Of a stretch of 6,755 nucleotides of DNA, positions 1 through 6,300 are shown in pieces. Position 1 is the first letter of the stretch. Each line of letters begins with the position of its first letter. Made by a program: the position numbers and the translations under genes. Below the pieces are notes generated by a model. It had not been told where the DNA came from. It saw only the letters and a program-made list of their open reading frames with translations, and did no database searches. This stretch comes from Prevotella sp. UBA7551. Its GTDB lineage: Bacteria; Bacteroidota; Bacteroidia; Bacteroidales; Bacteroidaceae. The DNA lies in assembly GCA_002479145.1 (NCBI GenBank), contig DLLX01000085.1:1-6755 (forward strand). The letters are read 5' to 3'.

Positions 1-42
1 TTTTCCATACACGCTATGGCGAAACACATGCGTTATATCCAT
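1..42 (-). CDS. Possible N-terminal start of a gene running off the left edge
   Basis: An ATG at 42-40 opens a frame that stays open to the window edge, reading MDITHVFRHSVYGK. Fourteen codons are too few to recognise a family. A box TAGGTTTC (minus strand, 75-68) resembles the Bacteroidales -7 element TAnnTTTG with one mismatch and would put a transcript start about 20 bases before this ATG. The hairpin at 103-139 would end the preceding gene, which leaves room for a new transcription unit here. A second ATG in another frame at 29-27 is also open to the edge, so the frame choice is uncertain. This is a weak call. Confidence 0.2.
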   Translation of the reverse strand, partial: MDITHVFRHSVYGK

Positions 43-102
43 CACGAAATAAACAGCAACCGGGGATGAAACCTAATTACCGATGGGCATTAAGTGAACA
101 AG

Positions 103-139
103 CTGAAGAATGCGCAGGGGTGAAAGCACTATTCTTCAG
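103..139 (-). terminator. Stem-loop overlapping the murU stop codon
   Basis: CTGAAGAAT at 103-111 is exactly complementary to ATTCTTCAG at 131-139. In the minus-strand RNA the stem extends by four more pairs, one of them a G-U wobble, after a single bulged A, closing a loop of about ten bases. The TGA stop of murU (138-136) lies inside the first arm. The sequence after the stem on the minus strand is CTTGTTCACTT, a poor U tract. It may be a weak intrinsic terminator or a 3'-end-stabilising hairpin. The fold is seen in the sequence; the function is inferred. Confidence 0.5.
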
Positions 140-873
140 TACGTGTCGATGGTCTTGACGAATGTCTCGGCTTGCTTGAGGGTGTCGAGTTTGCCCACAT
201 CGATCAGGTGGAGGCTTTTCGTCCACAGCCCACGGATGTCGAGCCGGTGGCAGTTTTGCAGGTAGAAGTCCATGATGGGAAAGCGGTCCGGGTAGGGATG
301 CATGGCCTCGATGAGGCTTGGCGCTACGACATGAATGCCGCTGAAGGCCAGTCTGCGGTAGCGGGTCACATCCAGGGAGGGGTAGGGCGACCGCACCTCG
401 CCAGTTGCCACATTGGTCCATCCCGCAAGTCGTGCTTCATCGTCGAAGAGCAGATAGCGCGTCGTCTTGCGCTCACTGACCAGCAGAGTGGCATCGGCTG
501 CAGCTCCGTCGTACAGGCTCGACAGGTCAGCGTCGCTCAGAATGTCGACGTTGTGAATCAGCACGGGGCTGTCGGGGTCGAATAGCCGCGCCGCATGGCG
601 GATGCCGCCGCCCGTGTCGAGCAACTGGTCCGACTCGTCGGAGATAAGGATTTCCACGCCGAAGTCGTGCGTGTGCAGGTAGTCGACAATCTGCTGGGCG
701 AAATGGTGCACGTTGACGACGATGCGGGTGAACCCCTCCGCCTTTAGTTTCTTGATGATGTGGGCCAACAAAGGCTCCCCTGCCACGGGCACAAGTGCCT
801 TGGGCATCCGGTCGGTGAGCGGCTTGAGGCGTGTGCCCAAGCCAGCGGCGAATATCATTGCCTGTCTTGTCAT
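136..873 (-). CDS. murU: MurU-like N-acetylmuramate-1-phosphate uridylyltransferase
   Basis: This 245-residue cytoplasmic nucleotidyltransferase belongs to the sugar-phosphate NTP-transferase family. Its best-fitting role is to convert MurNAc-1-phosphate plus UTP to UDP-MurNAc in peptidoglycan recycling. Visible motifs are the nucleotide-binding loop FAAGLGTRLKPLT (residues 8-20), PKALVPV (24-30), LLDTGGGI (84-91), the metal-site region HNVD (107-110), FSGIHV (177-182) and DVG (225-227). The length matches MurU and is shorter than typical GlmU or GlgC proteins. The frame extends upstream to an ATG at 927, but the extra 18 residues lack family character and a candidate promoter lies within them, so the ATG at 873 is preferred. 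No Shine-Dalgarno is seen, only an A-rich leader. The upstream AmgK-like kinase on the same strand supports MurU over generic mannose- or glucose-1-phosphate transferases, which remain the alternative. Confidence 0.82.
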   Translation of the reverse strand: MTRQAMIFAAGLGTRLKPLTDRMPKALVPVAGEPLLAHIIKKLKAEGFTRIVVNVHHFAQQIVDYLHTHDFGVEILISDESDQLLDTGGGIRHAARLFDPDSPVLIHNVDILSDADLSSLYDGAAADATLLVSERKTTRYLLFDDEARLAGWTNVATGEVRSPYPSLDVTRYRRLAFSGIHVVAPSLIEAMHPYPDRFPIMDFYLQNCHRLDIRGLWTKSLHLIDVGKLDTLKQAETFVKTIDTY

Positions 874-889
874 GCTGATGTTTTTATTT

Positions 890-920
890 TGAAAGTAAAC
901 TGCCTGTAAACGTATGCAAA
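890..920 (-). promoter_or_regulatory. Candidate Bacteroidales-type promoter for murU
   Basis: On the minus strand TTTG (920-917) is followed after 19 bases by TACTTTCA (897-890), one base from TAnnTTTG. The predicted start of transcription is near 883, giving a leader of only about ten bases before the ATG at 873. This supports the shorter murU start. The -7 box is imperfect, so the call is tentative. Confidence 0.35.
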
Positions 921-985
921 ACGTCACAGAAACCTTTGAATTGCTTTCTTAAAAGTCTAATGAACGTTAAAAACCGTGCGGTCTT

Positions 986-1070
986 ATGATATGGGCTGAA
1001 TGGCGTTGTAATATAGCCCCTATTGTCGTACAATAGGGGCTGTTTTGCGTGATCTTTCAGCCCCTATCAT
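986..1070. repeat. Nested inverted repeat with four mutually complementary segments
   Basis: An inner hairpin has a perfect 12-base-pair stem: AGCCCCTATTGT (1015-1026) against ACAATAGGGGCT (1030-1041) with a three-base loop CGT. An outer pair, 986-1000 against 1056-1070, matches at 14 of 15 positions. The core AGCCCCTAT occurs twice directly (1015-1023 and 1059-1067), so ATAGGGGCTG at 1033-1042 could alternatively pair with 1058-1067 over ten bases. Two exclusive folds are therefore possible in RNA. On the plus strand the inner stem is followed by GTTTTG. It could be an attenuator-like leader, a bidirectional terminator, or a REP-like or miniature mobile element. Confidence 0.75.
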
Positions 1071-1095
1071 AAAGCAAAAGGAGCGGGGTGCCCCG
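1071..1095 (-). terminator. Possible intrinsic terminator after the kinase gene
   Basis: On the minus strand CGGGGCACCCCG (1095-1084) forms a short GC-rich hairpin, realistically four to five pairs with a tight loop, followed by CTCCTTTTGCTTT. It lies about 80 bases past the kinase stop. The U tract is interrupted and displaced, so termination may be partial. If it works, murU would depend mainly on its own promoter. Confidence 0.35.
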
Positions 1096-1176
1096 TCGGT
1101 GGTGTGTCGTACCCCTGCTGACTGGGTTGTGACGGATGTGCGGGGATGCCGATGAGCTGCCCTTGACGGTGGACAT

Positions 1177-2727
1177 TCAATCCGTTTCCCTTGCCTTTAG
1201 CACATTGCTGATATGCTGTTCACGATGAGTCACCCGTACCTCTATGCCATATTTCTCGTGGATGTGCTCTGCCAGATGCTGCGCACAGTAAACGCTGCGG
1301 TGCTGTCCACCCGTGCACCCGAAGCAGAACATGAGCGCGGTGAAGCCCCGTTGCATGTATCGTTCCACATGATGGTCGGCAAGGAGATAGACGGGTTTGA
1401 GAAAGTGGAGTATCTCTCCGTCGTCCTCCAAAAACCGGATGACCGGCTCGTCGAGTCCGGTGAGCTTCTTGTACGGCTCGTAGCGTCCGGGGTTGTGGGT
1501 GCTCCTGCAGTCGAAGACGTATCCTCCGCCGTTGCCCGTCTCGTCCTCCGGGATGCCTTTCTTATAGGAGAAGCTGAACACGCGTACTACCAAGGGTCCC
1601 TTGCCGTCGTATTTGGAGAAGGTGGCAGGCCCGTCCAGCGGGTTTCCCCGAAACACATTGTCGGTTGTTGTACGCAGACCGTCGGCCCGGTTCTTCGCCG
1701 TCTCCTCGATGCGGGTGTACTGTGGCAGCTCGACGAGGCGCTGCAGGAGTGACATCAGGTAAGGATAGGGGAATATGGCACGGTCAAGCGCAAGCAGGTC
1801 GCGCAGGTTCTGCATGGCTCCGGGTATGGAATCGATGAAGTGGTGTTTGTGCTCGAAGTAGCCGCGGAAGCCATAGGCGCCGAGCACCTGGAGCGTGCGG
1901 AAGAGCACGAAGAGTGCCAGCCGGTGGGCGAAGTGGCGCGATGAGGGCACCTCGGTGTATTGCTTGAGGCTCTGGTAGTACTCGTAGGCCAGCTCGCGGC
2001 GCAGTTTGAAGGAGTATCTTGCACTGGCTTGCCATAGGAAGGAGGCCAGGTCGTAGTAGAATGGCCCTTTGCGGCCGCCCTGGAAGTCGATGAAGAAAGG
2101 GTTGCCCTTGTCGTCGAGCATCACGTTGCGGGCCTGGAAGTCGCGGTAGAGGAACGCCTCCATCGGCTCGGCCGTCAGGTCTTTGGCCAGCATTCGGAAG
2201 TTAGCCTCCAGCTTCATCTCGTGGAAGTCCATCTCTGTGGCCTTGAGAAAGCAGTACTTGAAGTAGTTCAGGTCGAAGAGCACGCTGTCCTGGTCAAACT
2301 CCGGCTGTGGGTAGCACTGGCTGAAGTCCAGCCCCCGTGCGCCGCGAATCTGAATATTGGGCAGCTCGCGTATCGTTCTTCTGAGCAGCTCCACCTCTTT
2401 CTGTGTGTAGCGTCCGCCCGCCTCGCGCCCGCCCCGGATGGTGTCGAAGAGCGAGGTGTGCCCCAAGTCGGTCTGCAGGTAGCGCATCTCGTCGTCGCTC
2501 GTGGCCAGAATCGTGGGTACGGGCAGCTTCCTGCGGGTGAAATGGCGCGCCAGATAGATGAAGGCATGGTTCTCCTCGCGGCTCGTTCCGATTACTCCGA
2601 TGACCGTTCTGCCCTCGTTATCTGTCAGCCGATAGTAGGCACGGTTGCTTCCCGCGCCCTTCATCTTCTCTATTGTGGTGGGTTTTGCGCCCGCCCATTG
2701 CTCATATAGTGCGATGAGTTGCTCCAT
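1177..2727 (-). CDS. amgK: AmgK-like amino-sugar kinase fused to a RapZ C-terminal domain
   Basis: This 516-residue soluble cytoplasmic protein has two domains. Residues about 1-330 form an aminoglycoside-phosphotransferase-fold kinase, with a nucleotide-loop-like KGAGSNRAYYRL (23-34), a catalytic loop YRDFQARN (194-201; catalytic Asp196, Asn201) and metal-binding FIDFQ (212-216; Asp214), then GPFYYDLASFL. AmgK kinases phosphorylate N-acetylmuramate (and GlcNAc) at C1, and the MurU-like gene downstream supports that role. Residues about 380-508 match the RapZ C-terminal domain: VRVFSFSYKKGIP (381-393), FDCR..HNPGRY (405-416), TGLDEPV and GCTGGQHRSVY (470-480). The N-terminal P-loop ATPase half of RapZ is absent. 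Helical segments and a low-similarity linker (about 340-378) join the parts. The usual catalytic-loop His is Tyr194, probably a subfamily trait. The gene starts 11 bases after the small membrane-protein gene, suggesting one operon. Domain calls are strong; the exact substrate is inferred. Confidence 0.85.
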   Translation of the reverse strand: MEQLIALYEQWAGAKPTTIEKMKGAGSNRAYYRLTDNEGRTVIGVIGTSREENHAFIYLARHFTRRKLPVPTILATSDDEMRYLQTDLGHTSLFDTIRGGREAGGRYTQKEVELLRRTIRELPNIQIRGARGLDFSQCYPQPEFDQDSVLFDLNYFKYCFLKATEMDFHEMKLEANFRMLAKDLTAEPMEAFLYRDFQARNVMLDDKGNPFFIDFQGGRKGPFYYDLASFLWQASARYSFKLRRELAYEYYQSLKQYTEVPSSRHFAHRLALFVLFRTLQVLGAYGFRGYFEHKHHFIDSIPGAMQNLRDLLALDRAIFPYPYLMSLLQRLVELPQYTRIEETAKNRADGLRTTTDNVFRGNPLDGPATFSKYDGKGPLVVRVFSFSYKKGIPEDETGNGGGYVFDCRSTHNPGRYEPYKKLTGLDEPVIRFLEDDGEILHFLKPVYLLADHHVERYMQRGFTALMFCFGCTGGQHRSVYCAQHLAEHIHEKYGIEVRVTHREQHISNVLKARETD

Positions 2728-2738
2728 GTCTCAGTGGG

Positions 2739-2963
2739 TTATCGTTTTGTTTCGTCCTTCTCTTCTTCTTTCAGGCTGTTGAGTATGTCTTCTTTCTGCT
2801 TCCTTCCTCGCCGTCGCTGGTCGTATTCGAGGAGCAGGCCGTCGATCACCAGCAGCAGCATCAGGATGCCGGCAGTGATGAAGAAGTTGCGTGTGAGGTA
2901 GAAGATGCAGCTGATCACGATGAAGAATGCGGCGAATTGCTTCCAGTTGATTCTTATTTTCAT
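2739..2963 (-). CDS. Small two-helix membrane protein, unknown function
   Basis: This 74-residue protein has a basic N-terminus (MKIRINWK), two hydrophobic segments at about residues 9-23 and 27-45 separated by a short TRN turn, and a highly charged tail from residue 46 (RRRGRKQKED, then a Glu/Lys-rich stretch). By the positive-inside tendency, both ends should face the cytoplasm as a membrane hairpin. I do not recognise a family. The ATG at 2963 is chosen over the upstream ATG at 3008 because a strong promoter match lies between them and the upstream residues have no protein-like character. It is the first gene of the unit, 11 bases before the AmgK-RapZ fusion, so it may serve the same pathway, for example as an anchor or accessory. 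That link is only contextual. Confidence 0.7.
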   Translation of the reverse strand: MKIRINWKQFAAFFIVISCIFYLTRNFFITAGILMLLLVIDGLLLEYDQRRRGRKQKEDILNSLKEEEKDETKR

Positions 2964-2968
2964 GTTTG

Positions 2969-3000
2969 CAAAGGTAGCGGTTTCGGGTGGTATTGCCAAA
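2969..3000 (-). promoter_or_regulatory. Bacteroidales-type promoter for the small protein-kinase operon
   Basis: On the minus strand TTTG (3000-2997) is followed after 20 bases by TACCTTTG (2976-2969), an exact match to TAnnTTTG at good spacing. Counting the last G as -7 puts the transcript start at about 2962, essentially at the ATG of the small protein (2963-2961). The mRNA may therefore be leaderless or nearly so. Confidence 0.65.
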
Positions 3001-3298
3001 CAAATCATGCTTTTTGGTCAATGAAATAGGTAGGCGCCATTTCCTGTGGCACAACAGATCACTCTATGGCTTGTTGCAGAAAGTTCTGTCATACGATACT
3101 CAAATCCGTCAGATTTGGGCTGTGTAAATAATGAATAAAGCAATCCAAGAATGATAAAAGATACCGTAAATTTCTGTATTTCAGTGGGATGTCTTAAAGG
3201 GAGTGATGTGCTTTCAGACGTGCTGTCATCGTCTTTTTCCCCGGAATAGAATGCTATTTTTGATAAAATTACGCAAAAATAACTTTTTATAGCATATT

Positions 3299-3325
3299 TG
3301 TAAAGCCGATGTAACATCGTTTACA
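3299..3325. promoter_or_regulatory. Nested dyad upstream of the receptor gene, candidate operator
   Basis: Outer arms TGTAAA (3299-3304) and TTTACA (3320-3325) are exact inverse complements and enclose an odd palindrome GATGT-A-ACATC (3308-3318). A second pairing is ATGTAA (3309-3314) with TTTACAT's TTACAT (3321-3326). The element occupies the place where a -33 TTTG would be expected for the -7 box at 3337-3344, and no such TTTG is present. This would suit binding of a dimeric activator or repressor. The symmetry is seen; the function is inferred. Confidence 0.45.
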
Positions 3326-3336
3326 TTTTAATCTCA

Positions 3337-3344
3337 TAATTTTG
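3337..3344 (+). promoter_or_regulatory. -7 element of the receptor gene promoter
   Basis: TAATTTTG matches the Bacteroidales TAnnTTTG -7 consensus exactly. It predicts transcription starting near 3351 and a leader of about 32 AT-rich bases before the ATG at 3383, without a Shine-Dalgarno. A matching -33 TTTG at 19-20 bases is missing, so full activity may require a regulator. Confidence 0.6.
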
Positions 3345-3382
3345 CAGCGTCTTTTATCAAAGCTAAGTAAAATTATAGATTT

Positions 3383-6300
3383 ATGAAAAAGAGAATCTTA
3401 ATGACTCTGGCCATCCTGCTGACACTTGTCGGCGGAGCTATGGCTCAGGTCACGACTTCTGCTCTTTCGGGCAAAGTCTCAACGGAAGACAATGGCGAAG
3501 CCGTTATCGGTGCCACTGTGCAGGCTGTGCATGAGCCTTCTGGCACTCGCTACGTCGCTGTAACCAATGTGGACGGACGCTATTCTATTCAGGGTATGCG
3601 TGTGGGTGGCCCTTACAAGGTGACCATCAGCTATGTCGGCTATCGCCCAAAGGTCGTCACGGGAGTGACGCTGAAGCTGGGTGAGACCTACAGCCTCGAT
3701 GAGAAGATTGCCGAGAACGCCAACGAACTCGGCGAGGTAGTGGTCAGCGCAAGCGGTTCCAAGTTTACTGGAGAGAAGACAGGCGCTTCCACCAACATCA
3801 CCAGTACCCAGATTCAGGAGCTGCCTACGATCAGCCGTAGCATCTCCGACATCGCCCGCCTCTCACCGTATGCCAACGGAATGAGCTTTGCTGGTGGTGA
3901 CGGACGCTCTACAAACTTTACGCTGGATGGTGCCAACTTGAACAACAACTTCGGTCTGTCATCCAGTCTTCCTGGTGGCGGCATGCCTATTTCAATGGAT
4001 GCCATCGATGAGGTTCAGGTAGTAGTAGCTCCTTATGATGTGCGTCAGACCAACTTCATCGGCGGTGGAATCAACGCTGTGACGAAGTCGGGAACCAACA
4101 CTTTCAAGGGTACTGCCTACTTATATTATAATAATGAGAACATGCACGGAAACCGTGTGGCCAACTCCGACCTTGGAGAGCGCGGCACAAACCGCAACAC
4201 CACTTACGGATTTACCCTCGGTGGACCGATTATCAAGGACAAGTTGTTCTTCTTCGCCAACGCCGAGTACTCGCTCGTTCCTGGAGTTGCCAACCGCTGG
4301 AGACCATCTGACGACGGCAAGATGGATGCAGACAAATACATTTCGCGTACCAAGAAGAGCGACTTGGACAGACTGAGCGCTTTCTTGAAGCAGAAATACG
4401 GCTACGACACGGGTAGCTATAGCGATTGGGGTGCCGATGAGGACAACCTGAAGATCTTGGGTCGTGTTGACTGGAACATCACCAACGACCATCATCTTGC
4501 CGTGCGCTTCAACCATACTGCCAACAAGGCTTGGAATGCACCTAACGGAAATTCTTCTGATACGGGCTACAGACTCCGTGGAATGGATCGTCTGTCGCAG
4601 TACTCCATGTCGTATGCCAACTCCATGTACTCCATGAACAACAAGGTGACTTCTTTGTCTGCCGACCTCAACAGCCGTTTCGGCGAGAAGTTTGCCAACC
4701 AGTTGCTCTTCACCTACACCAACATTTCTGATGAGCGTGGCTCTAACTCTTCTGAGTTCCCATTCGTGGATATCATGAACGGTTATGAGACCGAGGCCGA
4801 TGGAACAGTGAAACAAGACCTTTCTCCGTATATCAGCTTCGGCTATGAGTTGTTCTCTTACAACAACCGTGTGCAGAACAAGATTACCAACATCATCGAC
4901 AACTTCACATGGTATGCCGGTGACCACAAGGTTACTGCCGGTATCAACTTTGAGCATCAGCTCGCCAACAACTCTTATATGCGTGGTGGCACGGGCTACT
5001 ACCGCTATCGTTCACTCGACGACTTCATCAATGGCGCTGCCCCTGAGACGGTAGGCATTGCCTATGGATACAACGGCGCCACACATCCTAACGCAGAAGT
5101 GAAGTTCAACCAGTTTGGTCTGTATGTTCAGGATGAGTGGAACGTGCTCGATAACTTGAAACTCAACGGTGGTATCCGCTTCGACAACATCGCCTTCGAC
5201 AACTCCGACATCATGACCAACAATGCCATCAAGGAGCTTGACTTCGGAGGAAAGCACATTGACACGGGTGAATGGCCAAAGTCTAACATCCAGATTTCTC
5301 CGCGCATTGGATTCGTCTGGGATGTCTTCAACGACAAGAAGTTGAAGGTGCGTGGTGGTACTGGCCTCTTCGCGGGTAGACTGCCGCTGGTATTCTTCAC
5401 CAACATGCCGACCAACTCGGGTATGATTCAGCAGAGTCCGTACAATGCTGTGACCACATATAACAGCGACGGTACTGTGAATACCTCCGATCCACTGCTC
5501 GATAAGTTCAAGGGGGGCTTGGTCACCGACCGCGACAAGATTCGTGAGATGCTGGGTGCTCCGGCAACTATTACTCCAGAGCAGGGCACGGTGTCCAGAA
5601 CCATTGCTGGTGTGGACCGCGACTTCAAGATGCCGCAGGTGTGGAAGTCTTCTGTTGCTGTCGACTGGCAAGTTCCTGTCAGCTTCCCATTCACTCTTAC
5701 TGCAGAGTTCACTTATACCAAGAAGATCAACGATGTGATGCTCACCAACTATAACATTAAGGACAACATATCGGAGTGGGATCGTCTTCAGGGCGCAGAC
5801 AACCGTCTGGTCTATCCGAAGGACTATAAGTACTATTCTAAAATCAACGACGCTTGTGTGCTGACCAATACTCACAAGGGATATGGTTATACGTTCAACC
5901 TCACTGCAACGGCCGAGCCTATCAAGGACTTGAACGTTATGGCAGCCTATACGCACACCGTCATGAAGGAAATCTCGGGTATGCCGGGTAGCAATGCTTC
6001 CTCTGCATGGTCTGGACTGTACACAGTGAATGGTCCTAACTTCGCCACACTGCAGAACTCACAGTATGTGATTCCTGACCGTCTCATTGCCAGCGTCAGC
6101 TACAAATACGGCAAAGACCACTTCAGCCTCTTCTACACAGGCTATTCTCCTTCAGGTTACAGCTTCTTCTACAACGGTGATCTGAACGGTGATGGAATCA
6201 AGAACGACTTGATGTATATTCCGAAGGATGATTCCGAGATCAACTTCTCGAGCGATGACGACAGAAAAGCTTTCTGGGCTTTCGTCAATCAGGACAAGTA

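Larger units (their letters stand above)
874..1176. other. Gene-free gap between kinase and murU
   Basis: This 303-base stretch has no credible gene. It contains, in minus-strand order, a GC-rich hairpin just after the kinase (1095-1084), a set of four related inverted-repeat segments (1070-986), a short dyad ACCG-CA-CGGT followed by five T (981-967), and the candidate murU promoter (920-890). A 39-codon minus-strand frame begins immediately after the kinase stop (1176-1057), but its low-complexity Ser/His/Arg-rich product looks non-coding. Confidence 0.6.
2964..3382. other. Divergent AT-rich intergenic region
   Basis: This 419-base region separates the minus-strand salvage operon from the plus-strand receptor gene. 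It holds a minus-strand promoter at the left end (2969-3000), a small dyad CAAATC/GATTTG (3101-3117), a nested dyad at 3299-3325 and a plus-strand -7 element (3337-3344). A 99-codon minus-strand frame (3317-3018) crosses most of it. That frame has one hydrophobic stretch but no recognisable domain, and its start lies inside the receptor promoter dyad, so I do not call it a gene. Confidence 0.55.

Noticed and set aside
874..927. N-terminal extension of murU to an upstream ATG at 927
   Set aside because: The 18 extra residues do not resemble the family, and the nucleotide-binding motif normally lies within about ten residues of the start. The candidate promoter also overlaps this segment.
1057..1176. 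39-codon minus-strand frame starting directly after the kinase stop
   Set aside because: It is a short low-complexity product running through the hairpin sequences, with no sign of protein-level constraint.
1213..1752. Plus-strand open frame of 179 codons antisense to the kinase-RapZ gene
   Set aside because: It lies wholly within a gene with clear domain motifs, and its translation shows no recognisable domain. GC-rich codons on the opposite strand commonly create such open frames.
2221..2709. Plus-strand open frame of 162 codons antisense to the kinase domain
   Set aside because: Same situation: no family character, complete overlap with conserved kinase coding sequence, and no promoter or terminator of its own.
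3259..3287. Second possible promoter for the receptor (TTTG, then TAACTTTT)
   Set aside because: The -7 box lacks the final G and the spacing is only 17 bases. The box at 3337-3344 is an exact match and better placed.
3018..3317. Minus-strand frame of 99 codons in the divergent intergenic region
   Set aside because: It starts within the receptor promoter dyad, has no recognisable domain or start signal, and ends close to the operon promoter. Its tail could be part of a dispersed intergenic repeat, which a genome search would settle.
4121..4957. Minus-strand frame of 278 codons (and another at 5012-5956) inside the receptor gene
   Set aside because: Both are complementary-strand shadows of a strongly codon-biased receptor gene. 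Their Val/His/Arg-rich translations look like antisense of Asn/Asp/Thr-rich barrel sequence.
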